In this document: piece by piece, positions 1 through 8,765 of the stretch
How the letters are laid out: the number at the start of each line of letters is the position of its first letter
How positions within the stretch are numbered: the stretch's first letter is position 1
NCBI GenBank assembly: GCA_913058495.1
Contig: CAJXQC010000002.1
Coordinates: forward strand, 62,001 to 126,000
From: an uncultured Balneola sp.
GTDB lineage: Bacteria > Bacteroidota > Rhodothermia > Balneolales > Balneolaceae
Direction: 5' to 3'
Length of the DNA stretch: 64,000 nucleotides
The notes under the pieces: generated by a model
Seen by the model: the letters and a program-made list of their open reading frames with translations, nothing else
What the model was told of the DNA's origin: nothing
Databases searched by the model: none
Translations under genes and position numbers: made by a program

Positions 1-2
1 TA

Positions 3-401
3 GGTGGGGAAGCTAATGCAATTGAACCGGGAAAAAGAATGCTTAGCAGCATGACTCCGGCCATTGTTACTAAAGATGGTAAAGTAAGAATGATACTTGG
101 AGCTGCCGGTGGACCCAGAATTATAACTTCAACATTGCAAAGCTTTTTAAATCTGGCTGTTTTTGGGATGAATGCTCAGGAAGCTATAGCTGCAAACAGA
201 GTTCATCATCAATGGTTGCCTGATATCCTTTTTTATGAAAATTACGGATTGAGTCCGGATACCATTCGTTTATTAGAACAAAAAGGACATCAGCTCCGGA
301 CCATGTCAATTGCACGGGGACATATTATTTATGTAGATCAGGAAGGAAAAAAATCAAGCGGTGTAGATCCACGAGGAGATGGACACGCCGCAGGTTATTG
401 A
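3..401 (+). CDS. ggt: Gamma-glutamyltransferase, C-terminal fragment (5' end outside window)
   Basis: The reading frame is open from base 3, before the ATG listed in the ORF track, so this is the 3' end of a gene that starts outside the window. The fragment begins GGEANAIEPGKRMLSSMTPAIV. The SSMTP motif corresponds to the two serines that hold the gamma-glutamyl group, and GAAGGPRIIT corresponds to the oxyanion-forming glycine pair in this family. The protein cleaves gamma-glutamyl bonds of glutathione-like compounds, normally in the periplasm. The catalytic threonine would lie upstream and cannot be checked. The pxpABC operon further on could consume 5-oxoproline derived from such compounds. 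It converges on ytxJ with an 8-base gap. Confidence 0.93.
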   Translation, partial: GGEANAIEPGKRMLSSMTPAIVTKDGKVRMILGAAGGPRIITSTLQSFLNLAVFGMNAQEAIAANRVHHQWLPDILFYENYGLSPDTIRLLEQKGHQLRTMSIARGHIIYVDQEGKKSSGVDPRGDGHAAGY

Positions 402-409
402 TTTGTAAT

Positions 410-805
410 CTAAATATGGCTTAATACATTCTTCGCACTTACTGAATTATGTGAATCGTGCCAGATCACCTCTCCCTGATTCAAGACAAATATTTGGGGT
501 GATTCATGTCTCACATTAACTTTTTCTGCAAAATTTTTTGAAACAGAACGCTCGCTGATTACATCTATTAAATGAAAATCAATATCCGGATTTTCAAGAA
601 GTTGGGGATCATTTAAATTTCGAAGAGCGAAATAGCTTACTCCACAACTCGGGCTATGTTTGTACACTATTTGCAATCGATTAAAAGAGCTTTTTATTAC
701 AGCATTGATATCATCTTCAGTATGAATAATATTCCAGACAGTACTTTCCTCAGAAGGTGGCTCCACTCCGGTAAATGCTTTAGTTATTGTATCAAAAAAG
801 CCCAT
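410..805 (-). CDS. ytxJ: Bacilliredoxin-like protein YtxJ (DUF2847)
   Basis: This 131-residue protein has no signal peptide and a thioredoxin-like fold pattern. The motifs KHSPSCGVS near residue 50, HESPQIFVL near residue 100 and WHDSHNSV near the end match the YtxJ family, which is linked to bacillithiol redox systems. It has a single active-site-type cysteine (SPSCGVS), as expected for a monothiol member. Its likely role is removal of bacillithiol from mixed disulfides on proteins in the cytoplasm, inferred from the family. It is transcribed divergently from the MBL hydrolase at 909. No bacillithiol biosynthesis gene is in the window. Confidence 0.82.
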   Translation of the reverse strand: MGFFDTITKAFTGVEPPSEESTVWNIIHTEDDINAVIKSSFNRLQIVYKHSPSCGVSYFALRNLNDPQLLENPDIDFHLIDVISERSVSKNFAEKVNVRHESPQIFVLNQGEVIWHDSHNSVSAKNVLSHI

Positions 806-908
806 ATTCCTCTTTTTTCGTTAATATATTACAAATCAATGTATTAATGGAACTTGTAAAAGGATTCTGCCATTGTAAAGAGTATAACAAATAAATTACT
901 TACTGATT

Positions 909-1613
909 ATGGATACAAACTTAAAAGGATACTGGTTAGGTCATTCGGCATTTAAATTTATAAGCCAAAGCGGTAGCATAATTTATGTCGACCCCTTTCT
1001 TAAAGACAATCCTTCTACTCCTGAGGAATACAAAGAAATTACAGAAGCTGATTTTATACTTCTTACACACGGACACGAAGACCATGTAGGAGATACTTTA
1101 GAAATTGCAAAGAATACCGGATGTAAAGTAGTAGGTATAGTTGAGCTGATCGGTCTCTTACAAAAGAAAGGGCTAAGTGAAGAACAGGCAGTTCCTTTTA
1201 ATAAAGGCGGCACGGTTCGTTTTGATGATTTTTCTGTAACTATGGTTTCAGCTAATCACAGTTCTTCTTTTGACGGGGAATACGCCGGCGACCCAGCAGG
1301 CTTGGTTCTATCCTTTGAAGATGATCTATGTATTTATCATATGGGTGATACCAATATCTTTTCTGATTTAGCTTTATATGGAGAATTATATGAACCACAT
1401 GTTGTATTGGCTCCGATTGGCGATCATTTCACTATGGGACCGCAGGAAGCTGCATATGCAGTAGAAATGGTAAATCCAACTATCGCCGTTCCAATACACT
1501 ATGGAACCTGGCCTCCCATCGATTCAGATCCGAATGAGTTTAAAGAAATTCTTGAGGATATTTCTGAAGTGGAAGTGATTGTAGCTACAGCAGGAAAGGA
1601 TTTCTTAAACTAA
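909..1613 (+). CDS. UPF0173-type metallo-beta-lactamase-fold hydrolase
   Basis: The 234-residue protein carries the metal-binding HGHEDHVGD motif near residue 57, HMGDTNIF near residue 145 and IPIHYGTWPPID near residue 200. These are the hallmarks of the UPF0173 (YtkL-like) branch of the metallo-beta-lactamase superfamily. No signal peptide is visible, so it is probably cytoplasmic. The exact substrate is not known for the family. Length is normal (about 225-240 residues). The ATG at 909 follows an A/T-rich stretch without a Shine-Dalgarno sequence, as for most starts here. It converges on the retropepsin-like lipoprotein with 12 bases between stops. Confidence 0.88.
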   Translation: MDTNLKGYWLGHSAFKFISQSGSIIYVDPFLKDNPSTPEEYKEITEADFILLTHGHEDHVGDTLEIAKNTGCKVVGIVELIGLLQKKGLSEEQAVPFNKGGTVRFDDFSVTMVSANHSSSFDGEYAGDPAGLVLSFEDDLCIYHMGDTNIFSDLALYGELYEPHVVLAPIGDHFTMGPQEAAYAVEMVNPTIAVPIHYGTWPPIDSDPNEFKEILEDISEVEVIVATAGKDFLN

Positions 1614-1625
1614 GATAAATCAAAT

Positions 1626-3041
1626 TTAAGGGACGCTGTAGTCTAGCTTTAAAATATCTTCTAATTCCAGTTTAAAATTTATAAAAGTAGAGTTTCGCTT
1701 TACATTTATGATGATATTTTTTTTATCGAACGTATTTATTTTGTCAAGCAGTTCACTTAGTGAATATTGATAAACATTTTTGTAGTCTACTTTTATAATT
1801 ATATCGTCTTTTTGTAAGCCTGCTTTATCAGCGGGTGAATCCGGTCTTACTTTAGAAACCACATAAAATGGTAATTCTAAAACCGGTGTTATTATTTCCA
1901 AACCACTAATATTGTACTTAAATTTTTCCCGGAATCTTCTATTCCTTCTTATCAACATACTCTCATCTCTGTAATTGTATATTATATCAAACCTTTTTAA
2001 AAAGTCTGCTCCTAGACTTCCATTTCTAGAGCCTCTATCAATAGCCAAATCCACTGCCTCTAAATCCGGGAAAGCTAGTATCGGTTCTTTAACTTCAAAG
2101 CCCTTCAGCTCAACTTTTCTGGCTTTTCCTATCTTTCCATAAATCTCCCCACTTAATCCGCTACCTAAATAGGTTTCTATGTGGTTTGAAGGAATCACAA
2201 CATTCTTTGAGATCTCCGGATACAAAAAAATTGTATGACTTGCCCCCGAGTCAATCAGTAACCTCGCATCAAGTTTAGTATTGTTACTTTGAGTAATAGT
2301 AAGATCTGCGTAAACTTTATTGTCTTGACTGTGTAAAGGTACGTACGTCCATGACTCATCATTTTTTCTTTCTAAATATTTTTCTTCAAAAGCATCCGGG
2401 TCATGTAAATAAATTTTCTTTCTTTCATAATCAGCTTCAACTATAAAGTTTTTAAATATATCATAACCTAGTAGCCCGTTGATCTGTGTTCCCATAAAGT
2501 GAGAAAGGTTAAAAGTGTCTTCCAGAAGAACCACAATAGTTTGATTCTCACCTTCAATGCCATCAAGGAAAATTTCGTTACCTCTCGAAATTAAAGCTGA
2601 AATTGAACCAGAGTTTCCAAGTCCATTTAATTCTACATCTCCCTGATAAGAAATTCTAAAACTTTGGTCACTACCCAATTCCGTGATGATGGTTCTACCT
2701 GCCCCGGTATCAAGAATAAATTTTAATTCTTCAGAGTCATTAATCCTTAAAGAAATTACAATTAGATTGTTAATCAATTCAAAAGGAACTGAAATAGTGC
2801 CTTTATATGGGTCAACGATACGGATATCTCTGTTTTCACGATCACCTTCTAAAAGTTCACGATTTCCCTGAAAAAGTTTACTTGAACATCCTACTAAAAA
2901 TATAACCGCAATAAACAGAGCAACCGAGTTAAGGAAATTTTGCCTTACTTGATGTCTGAACAGATACTTACTTATTGCAGATATTTTTAGCATAACTGAA
3001 AAGTTCTTTACTCTATTTACTAAAAAAATACATCTGTACAA
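1626..3041 (-). CDS. Lipoprotein with two retropepsin-like aspartyl protease domains and a PDZ domain
   Basis: The N-terminus has a hydrophobic stretch ending FLVGCSS, a lipobox with Cys at residue 52. A start at Met17 (about base 2993) would give a more normal signal. Two aspartyl protease-like halves follow, with DTGAGRTI near residue 110 and IDSGASHTIF near residue 265; both keep the D-[ST]-G-A core. A PDZ domain near residues 390-460 contains DSPADKAGLQKDDIIIKVD. Having both half-sites in one chain suggests an intramolecular active site like pepsin's rather than a retropepsin homodimer. It is probably attached to an envelope membrane. Substrate unknown. The 3' end converges on the MBL gene. 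Confidence 0.8.
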   Translation of the reverse strand: MYRCIFLVNRVKNFSVMLKISAISKYLFRHQVRQNFLNSVALFIAVIFLVGCSSKLFQGNRELLEGDRENRDIRIVDPYKGTISVPFELINNLIVISLRINDSEELKFILDTGAGRTIITELGSDQSFRISYQGDVELNGLGNSGSISALISRGNEIFLDGIEGENQTIVVLLEDTFNLSHFMGTQINGLLGYDIFKNFIVEADYERKKIYLHDPDAFEEKYLERKNDESWTYVPLHSQDNKVYADLTITQSNNTKLDARLLIDSGASHTIFLYPEISKNVVIPSNHIETYLGSGLSGEIYGKIGKARKVELKGFEVKEPILAFPDLEAVDLAIDRGSRNGSLGADFLKRFDIIYNYRDESMLIRRNRRFREKFKYNISGLEIITPVLELPFYVVSKVRPDSPADKAGLQKDDIIIKVDYKNVYQYSLSELLDKINTFDKKNIIINVKRNSTFINFKLELEDILKLDYSVP

Positions 3042-3126
3042 AACCTATTGGATTTAATCCTATCGGTTTTTAAAATTTCTCACCCAATATTCCGTAAGTA
3101 TTTTCAACCTGAATGAAATACCATTC

Positions 3127-4704
3127 TTAAAATCTAGAACCTCTTATCCAGGTATCTGACCTTTTCCAGCTGTTTTGAAACTGTAGATTTAATTCTGAGT
3201 CATTCTTACCCTGAGCTTTTAAAGCTTGCTGGATTCCAAATAAAGACCAGCCGTTATTCGGATGATTTTCTAACTCTTCTTTATATACTTCTGTTGCACG
3301 TTCATATTCTTCTATTTCCAGTAAAAATGCTCCATACCAATGTCTTGGAGAAAATGGTATCGGTTCGGGTTCATCATACGCTAAAGAATCATAGTATTTG
3401 ATTGCCTGCTTAAATGATTCTTCAGCTTTTACAAGCTTTCCCCTAGACCATAAAATTTCTCCTTCTAAAATATATCCTACTGTACTCAACAGATTTTCTG
3501 CGGAATGAAACCTGAATCTCGCTGAAGAAGATGACGCTTCTTCTAAAATTTTTTCTTTCATCTCCGTTGCTTTCTCTTCATCACCACTTTTTAAAGAAGC
3601 ATATCCCTGTGCAAAATCCCACATTCCACCATGAATGGAATGAGAGGGTCTTTTTTCAATAGCCGGTACTTCATCAAATCTTCCAAATCGGATCAATGTC
3701 AGTACATGATACATGTTATTTCCGGTTAGTTTTGCGTAATCCTTCCCTGCTTGTATTGCTACTGCTCCTTGTCCGTCCATACTTGCAGCAAAAGCAAGCA
3801 TATGAAGATTATGAGAAGGATAAATTGCAAACCCTTCCCCAACCGAAGCTTTCATATCAGAATGCCAAGCCATGATATTTGCAGTCACAGCATCTCCCCA
3901 ACGTCCGATTTCATTCCATGTATGCGAAGGCATATGATTTATATGACTGGCTCCCGGAATTGAGGTCCCAATATATTCAGCGCATGGTTCAGCCCATTCA
4001 GGATTTTGAGTTGATTCTGTTGCATGGATGTACAAATGACAAGCTCCCGGATGTTTGATATCTGTTTCTAAGATCTCTTCCAGCACCGAATGGAGTTTTT
4101 CCACATCAGGATCATTTACATCTCTGGTTCCTCTTCTGGGCTCTAGTAAAAACAAAGATTCAGCATACAAAGTAGCTATATCAAGATCATTCGGATATTT
4201 GCGAGACAAATCCGCCATTCTTTTTGAGTAAATAGTGTCCTGAACCGCTCTGTTTTCCCTGTCATAATCTTTAATATATCTAACCGAAAAGGCTTTTATA
4301 AGATCTTTTTCTTTTTCACTTCCGTTATTCTGAGAAATGTCAATAGCTTCCTGAATTTTCTCATAAGCTCTGGGAGCCTCAGCATCGGTCATCGCACCAT
4401 TCAGATACGATCCCCACGCCCATGCTTCTCCCCAATAACAAACTGCGCAATCAGGATCAGCTTTTTGAGCTTCCCTAAAGGAACGGGCTGCATCAACTTT
4501 TGTGAATGCATACATCATCTGAAAACCCTGATTGAAATAGGCTTGAGCTTTTTCGTTCCCGGATGAGATCGGATATTCAAAATCTCCCAAAGCGACATCA
4601 AAAAGAGGAATCGATTCATCAAAACTAGAAGGATAATTTACATCCTGAGACATCACGATAATCGGAAAGACAGAAATCAACATTAAAAGAATAACTTTTC
4701 TCAT
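3127..4704 (-). CDS. Exported tetratricopeptide-repeat protein
   Basis: The 525-residue protein starts with a signal peptide (MRKVILLMLISVFPIIVMSQ). TPR-like helices follow: AYFNQGFQMMYAFTKVDAA near residue 55, EESFKQAIKYYDS near residue 430 and ERATEVYKEELENHPNNGWS near residue 470. DPDCAVCYWGEAWAWG near residue 83 is typical of a broad family of secreted TPR proteins in environmental bacteria. A histidine-rich middle part (CHLYIHATES, HINHMPSHTW) may bind metal or form a catalytic site, but no function is established. It appears monocistronic and is divergent from terC. Confidence 0.75.
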   Translation of the reverse strand: MRKVILLMLISVFPIIVMSQDVNYPSSFDESIPLFDVALGDFEYPISSGNEKAQAYFNQGFQMMYAFTKVDAARSFREAQKADPDCAVCYWGEAWAWGSYLNGAMTDAEAPRAYEKIQEAIDISQNNGSEKEKDLIKAFSVRYIKDYDRENRAVQDTIYSKRMADLSRKYPNDLDIATLYAESLFLLEPRRGTRDVNDPDVEKLHSVLEEILETDIKHPGACHLYIHATESTQNPEWAEPCAEYIGTSIPGASHINHMPSHTWNEIGRWGDAVTANIMAWHSDMKASVGEGFAIYPSHNLHMLAFAASMDGQGAVAIQAGKDYAKLTGNNMYHVLTLIRFGRFDEVPAIEKRPSHSIHGGMWDFAQGYASLKSGDEEKATEMKEKILEEASSSSARFRFHSAENLLSTVGYILEGEILWSRGKLVKAEESFKQAIKYYDSLAYDEPEPIPFSPRHWYGAFLLEIEEYERATEVYKEELENHPNNGWSLFGIQQALKAQGKNDSELNLQFQNSWKRSDTWIRGSRF

Positions 4705-4834
4705 AGCAAAAATTTAGAATGACATTTACAGATTATAATAGATAAACACCTTCTAAAAAGTAAATGTTTGTACCCTGACATTTGACCCTATGTTGTATAT
4801 CTTCAGACAAAACTAATTTTTTAAACAAACTTCA

Positions 4835-5554
4835 ATGGCTGATCTGATAGGTGTTTTTGCTTTAATTGTAGGACTTGAGCTCGTTCTGGGTGTTGATAAT
4901 ATTCTTGTTATTACAATCCTTGTAAGTCGGCTTGAGGAAAAATACCAACAACGCGCAAGAGTAATAGGGCTTGTTCTTGCCATGGTTGCACGAATTGTTT
5001 TACTCTTTTTACTCCTTCAGCTTACCGAACTAACGAACCCAATTGTGATGGGTTTATCCGTCAGAGATCTGATACTAATTTCCGGTGGTTTGTTTCTACT
5101 CTATAAAGCCGTTAAAGAAATTCACAATACAATTGAACTAAAAGACGAACATGACGCAGCTAAAAATGTCAAGGACTCATTCAGCTCGGTAATTACACAA
5201 ATTGTATTGCTGGATATGGTTTTCTCCGTTGATTCTGTAATAACAGCAATCGGCTTAACGGATGTAGTCTGGGTTATTGTTACAGCAGTGATCTTAGCAT
5301 TTGTTGTGATCTTAATTTTTGCTAAACCAATTGGTGAATTCATTCTGGATAACCCCGCTTTAAAAATTCTTGCGCTCTCATTTTTGATCACCATTGGAAT
5401 AACTATTTTTATGGAAGGCTTGCACAAAGAAGTCCCTAAAGCGTATATCTACCTGCCCATGGGCTTTGCTCTATTTGTGGAACTGCTTCAAATGCGGTAT
5501 TCGAAAAATAAACAAGATTATAATCAGGAACTCAAAGACAAACTTCCTGATTAA
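4835..5554 (+). CDS. TerC-family integral membrane protein
   Basis: The 239-residue protein is almost entirely hydrophobic with about seven membrane segments. It has the two symmetry-related acidic motifs of the family, GLELVLGVDNILV near residue 12 and LLDMVFSVDSVITAIG near residue 127. Members of the TerC/Alx/YgdQ group are linked to manganese export or metal loading of exported proteins, so a role in cation efflux is likely but not shown. It is not in an operon with tellurite-resistance genes. The start at 4835 follows an A-rich stretch. Confidence 0.9.
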   Translation: MADLIGVFALIVGLELVLGVDNILVITILVSRLEEKYQQRARVIGLVLAMVARIVLLFLLLQLTELTNPIVMGLSVRDLILISGGLFLLYKAVKEIHNTIELKDEHDAAKNVKDSFSSVITQIVLLDMVFSVDSVITAIGLTDVVWVIVTAVILAFVVILIFAKPIGEFILDNPALKILALSFLITIGITIFMEGLHKEVPKAYIYLPMGFALFVELLQMRYSKNKQDYNQELKDKLPD

Positions 5555-5668
5555 GTATTATTGATCAGAAAATTGTCCGGCATAGATTTCAGCCGATGAG
5601 CAAACTTTTACTTTTTTAAAGAACGCACATCAGTATAATTCTTCAAATACTAACCATCACTTTTACCC

Positions 5669-6961
5669 ATGAGATTCTTTTTAATTCCTGTTCTGTTTCT
5701 TCTAATTCAATGCCAATCGCAACCTTACGAATTCAACGAAGATAATTCTTCTGAAATTCTCAGAACTTTAAGCTCTGATGATATGCGGGGACGACAAGCT
5801 TTTACTCCTGACATCGACAAGGCAGCTGATTATATAAGCGACAAGTTTAACCAAATGGATCTGGATAAACTTGATAGTGAATCTGATTATCTACAAAACT
5901 TTGAAGTTCTGTCTATAAAAATAAAAAGTGCTGACATCGAAGTTGGAGGAACTCAGGTAAGCCCAACTGACTTTTTTATCCTTGGTGATACTTCAACTAT
6001 AGAATGGGCTGAGACCAACCAAATTGAAACTATGCAAATTGCTAAGGGTGAGAACTTTCAGCAAAGATTTAACGAGATACGTGAAAATACTGCTGAAGCT
6101 TTTGTTTATGTAGACGAAAGTCATGAAGCAATTTTCAGACGATACCAACCTTTTTTCTCCAGAGCATCCAGAACGTTCCCAGATGATCAGTCTCCAAATA
6201 AGATCTTTGTACTATCGTCGAAATCTTCAGAAACTGCATTTAATGCATATATCACAAAAGAGACTGAGCGCCTTGAACTCGCCAATGTTGTTGGCAAGAT
6301 TGAAGGAAATCGAAAAGATGAATATGTGGTTTTTTCAGCTCATTATGATCATATCGGTGTGAGACAGCCAAATGCTGCAAATGCAGATTCTATTGCGAAC
6401 GGTGCAAACGATAACGCATCGGGAACCACAGCTGTGATAGAATTGGCTAAGTATTTTAAAAGTAAGGGTACTCCTGAAAGAACTTTATTATTTGTTGCTT
6501 TCACTGCCGAAGAATCAGGTGGTTATGGTTCTCAATATTTTTCCAAACAACTAGAACCTGAACAGATCATGGCAATGTTTAATATCGAAATGATCGGAAA
6601 ACCGGCAGTTGAAGGACCAAACACTGCCTGGATAACCGGATTTGAAAAATCGAGTTTTGGAGAGCTGTTGCAAAAAAGTGCAGAAGGCACAATTTACGAA
6701 TTTTATCCGGATCCTTACCCGAATCAGAACCTTTTTTATCGTTCAGATAATGCCACTTTAGCAAGATTAGGAGTTCCTGCTCATACAATAAGTACAACTC
6801 CAATTGATGTAGATCCCGATTATCATCAGGTTTCTGATGAATTTGAAACGATTGATATTGCTCATTTAACGAATACAATTCGTGCTATTTCACAGGCAGC
6901 CGTAGGTATAGTTTCAGGTCAGGATACTCCAACCAGAGTAGATGCTTCTCAATTAAACTAG
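5669..6961 (+). CDS. M28-family zinc aminopeptidase, lipoprotein
   Basis: The N-terminus MRFFLIPVLFLLIQCQSQ is a lipoprotein signal with the lipid-carrying Cys at residue 15. The peptidase domain spans roughly residues 205-415. Metal-ligand motifs are visible: FSAHYDHIG, GANDNASGTTAVIELA, AFTAEESGGYGS with the catalytic Glu pair, NIEMIGKP, and YHQVSDEFETID with the last His. All expected two-zinc ligands seem present, so it is probably active. It likely removes N-terminal residues from peptides in the periplasm or at the outer membrane. It stands next to a secreted hydrolase in the same direction, with a 54-base gap. Confidence 0.9.
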   Translation: MRFFLIPVLFLLIQCQSQPYEFNEDNSSEILRTLSSDDMRGRQAFTPDIDKAADYISDKFNQMDLDKLDSESDYLQNFEVLSIKIKSADIEVGGTQVSPTDFFILGDTSTIEWAETNQIETMQIAKGENFQQRFNEIRENTAEAFVYVDESHEAIFRRYQPFFSRASRTFPDDQSPNKIFVLSSKSSETAFNAYITKETERLELANVVGKIEGNRKDEYVVFSAHYDHIGVRQPNAANADSIANGANDNASGTTAVIELAKYFKSKGTPERTLLFVAFTAEESGGYGSQYFSKQLEPEQIMAMFNIEMIGKPAVEGPNTAWITGFEKSSFGELLQKSAEGTIYEFYPDPYPNQNLFYRSDNATLARLGVPAHTISTTPIDVDPDYHQVSDEFETIDIAHLTNTIRAISQAAVGIVSGQDTPTRVDASQLN

Positions 6962-7015
6962 ACTTTATCCTTTCAAAAAAGTAAAATGAGGCTTTCGTAA
7001 CTTAATGATACTACA

Positions 7016-7822
7016 ATGAAAGCTTCATTTTCTTTATTCCTTTTTTCTCTCCTCTCAATAAGCTTGTTTGCGCAGGGTTATGCAATTCAACAACTGGAAA
7101 ACTCACCTAGACACCACGAATGGGTTGAAATTCAGTCAAGTGGCAGAACAATGCACAACTTTGTGGCTTTCCCTGAAAGATCTGACAAAGCTCCTGTTTT
7201 CATTGTTATTCATGAAAATCGTGGGTTAAATGACTGGGCCAGAAGCTTTGCAGATCAGTTAGCAGAAAAAGGGTTTATTGCTATAGCTCCGGACATTATA
7301 TCCAATACTGTTGATGGAATTGAAAAAACCAGTGACTTTGAAACTTCTGATGCGGCACGTTCTGCAATTTATGCTTTGGATGCTGATAATGTGACCCAAG
7401 ATTTAAAATCTGTTTTAAAGTATGCCAAATCTATAGAAGCAGGGAATGGAGAGGTTTATGTAGTAGGATTTTGTTGGGGTGGTTCACAATCATTTCGCTT
7501 TGCAACCAATGCAGGCGATGAGATCGAAGCTGCTTTGGTTTTTTATGGCACAGGGCCTCAGGAAGCTGAAGCTTACTCAGCTATTGAAGTGCCGGTTTTT
7601 GGTTTTTATGGCGGAGCAGATAACAGAGTAAATGCCACTATCGAAAATTCAGAAGAAGCCATGAATTCTTATGATAAAATATATAACTATGAGATCTATG
7701 AAGGTGCAGGTCATGCATATATGAGACGTGGAGATGATCCTGAAGCCTCTGAGGACGATCCAAATGTAAAAGCCAGAAATGCTTCCTGGGAAAGGTTGAT
7801 GAACATTGTAAAGGATAATTGA
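7016..7822 (+). CDS. Secreted dienelactone hydrolase-family protein
   Basis: A signal peptide (MKASFSLFLFSLLSISLFAQ) is followed by an alpha/beta-hydrolase domain. The nucleophile motif is GFCWGGSQ, using cysteine as in dienelactone hydrolases; HENRGLNDW is the oxyanion/lid region, YGGADNRV supplies the acid and GAGHAYMR the histidine. The full Cys-Asp-His triad is therefore present. The substrate of secreted members is usually unknown. The motif TTCGTAACTTAA lies 12-20 bases before the ATG and resembles a -10 box, which would leave a very short leader. It is followed after one base by a DinB gene and is probably co-transcribed with it. Confidence 0.88.
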   Translation: MKASFSLFLFSLLSISLFAQGYAIQQLENSPRHHEWVEIQSSGRTMHNFVAFPERSDKAPVFIVIHENRGLNDWARSFADQLAEKGFIAIAPDIISNTVDGIEKTSDFETSDAARSAIYALDADNVTQDLKSVLKYAKSIEAGNGEVYVVGFCWGGSQSFRFATNAGDEIEAALVFYGTGPQEAEAYSAIEVPVFGFYGGADNRVNATIENSEEAMNSYDKIYNYEIYEGAGHAYMRRGDDPEASEDDPNVKARNASWERLMNIVKDN

Positions 7823-7823
7823 A

Positions 7824-8348
7824 TTGAAATCCAGAGATCAAATAGAGTTGGAAATTCATCAGGCGTTCGATGAAGTGATCAACTTTATTCGGCAACAGGA
7901 TGACTCTCTGTTTGATCGCCCAAAAGCAGAAGGAAAGTGGAGTACAGGTCAACAACTTGATCATTTGATCAAAAGCGTAAAACCACTTAGCACGGGAATG
8001 GGGTTGCCAAAGTTCTTACTGAAATTTCGGTTCGGGATCAGAAACAGGCCTGAAAGAACTTTTGATGAACTGGTTAGCAAATACCAACAAAAACTGGAAG
8101 AAGGCGGACAGGCAAGCTCTGCTTTTATTCCACCTGAAATTTCTACAAAACAGAAAGATCAACTTTTGGCAAACTACGAAAAAGAAAAAATAAAGCTTGT
8201 TAAGGTGCTTCAAAAATGGTCTGAAAAGCAATTAAGTACAAATGTTGCCCCACATCCTCTATTAGGAAAATGTACGGTTCGTGAGTTGTTGTATTTTACT
8301 ATTCATCACAACTATCATCACCTGGAAAGCATTAAAGATATTCCTTAA
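7824..8348 (+). CDS. DinB-family protein
   Basis: The 174-residue protein begins at a TTG codon one base after the stop of the preceding hydrolase gene, which suggests translational coupling. It is mostly helical and has the spaced histidines of the DinB four-helix-bundle fold: LDHLIKS near residue 48 and a C-terminal IHHNYHHLESI (HxxxH). These would bind a divalent metal. Members include thiol transferases using bacillithiol or mycothiol, so a thiol S-transferase role is possible given ytxJ nearby, but this is only inference. No signal peptide. Confidence 0.75.
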   Translation: MKSRDQIELEIHQAFDEVINFIRQQDDSLFDRPKAEGKWSTGQQLDHLIKSVKPLSTGMGLPKFLLKFRFGIRNRPERTFDELVSKYQQKLEEGGQASSAFIPPEISTKQKDQLLANYEKEKIKLVKVLQKWSEKQLSTNVAPHPLLGKCTVRELLYFTIHHNYHHLESIKDIP

Positions 8349-8443
8349 TTCTTTTTTTTTGGGGATTTTATAGTTAATTGGAATTGGGCTTGTTTGGTTT
8401 TCTGATAAAGGGATCAAATAATTAACAACTTAAAATAAAGTGA

Positions 8444-8675
8444 AGATTAAATTCCTTCGTTTTATTTAATCTACTACTTCCTCAAGAAATTATTCCTCTA
8501 ACTTTCAAAGGTATAATCTGAAAATTACCAACTCTGGGATGTCCTCTAATCAGTTTCTCTTCTTCGATCAAATTTACTGAGGACAAAACCGATATAGTTT
8601 ATTGATCTGCAATTCTTGTTTTCGAAACCTGACCCCACCACATGTTTATGTGGTTTTATTTCAATCACTTGAAAT
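8444..8675 (+). promoter_or_regulatory. Hairpin-rich intergenic region / putative structured 5' leader
   Basis: The 366-base gap before the large secreted protein holds no convincing gene but four inverted repeats in series. They are AGATTAAAT/ATTTAATCT (8444-8472, perfect 9 bp), TGTCCTC...GAGGACA (8540-8585, with AGT/ACT extending it across a bulge), ACCACAT-GTTT-ATGTGGT followed by TTTATTT (8637-8657, terminator-like), and ATTTCAA-TCAC-TTGAAAT (8658-8675). The third could be the terminator of the dinB transcript or an attenuator in the leader of the next gene. Whether the region is transcribed is not known. Confidence 0.45.
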
Positions 8676-8765
8676 TAAATCTGAAATTCAACTTTTTAGA
8701 AATAATCGATTTCATTGAATATGAAATTCATTGGGTTTAAAAATAATTTTAATTCGGGTACAATC

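Noticed and set aside
8349-8372. T-run immediately after the DinB gene as a terminator
   Set aside because: No stable stem precedes the T-run; the first terminator-like hairpin is at 8637.
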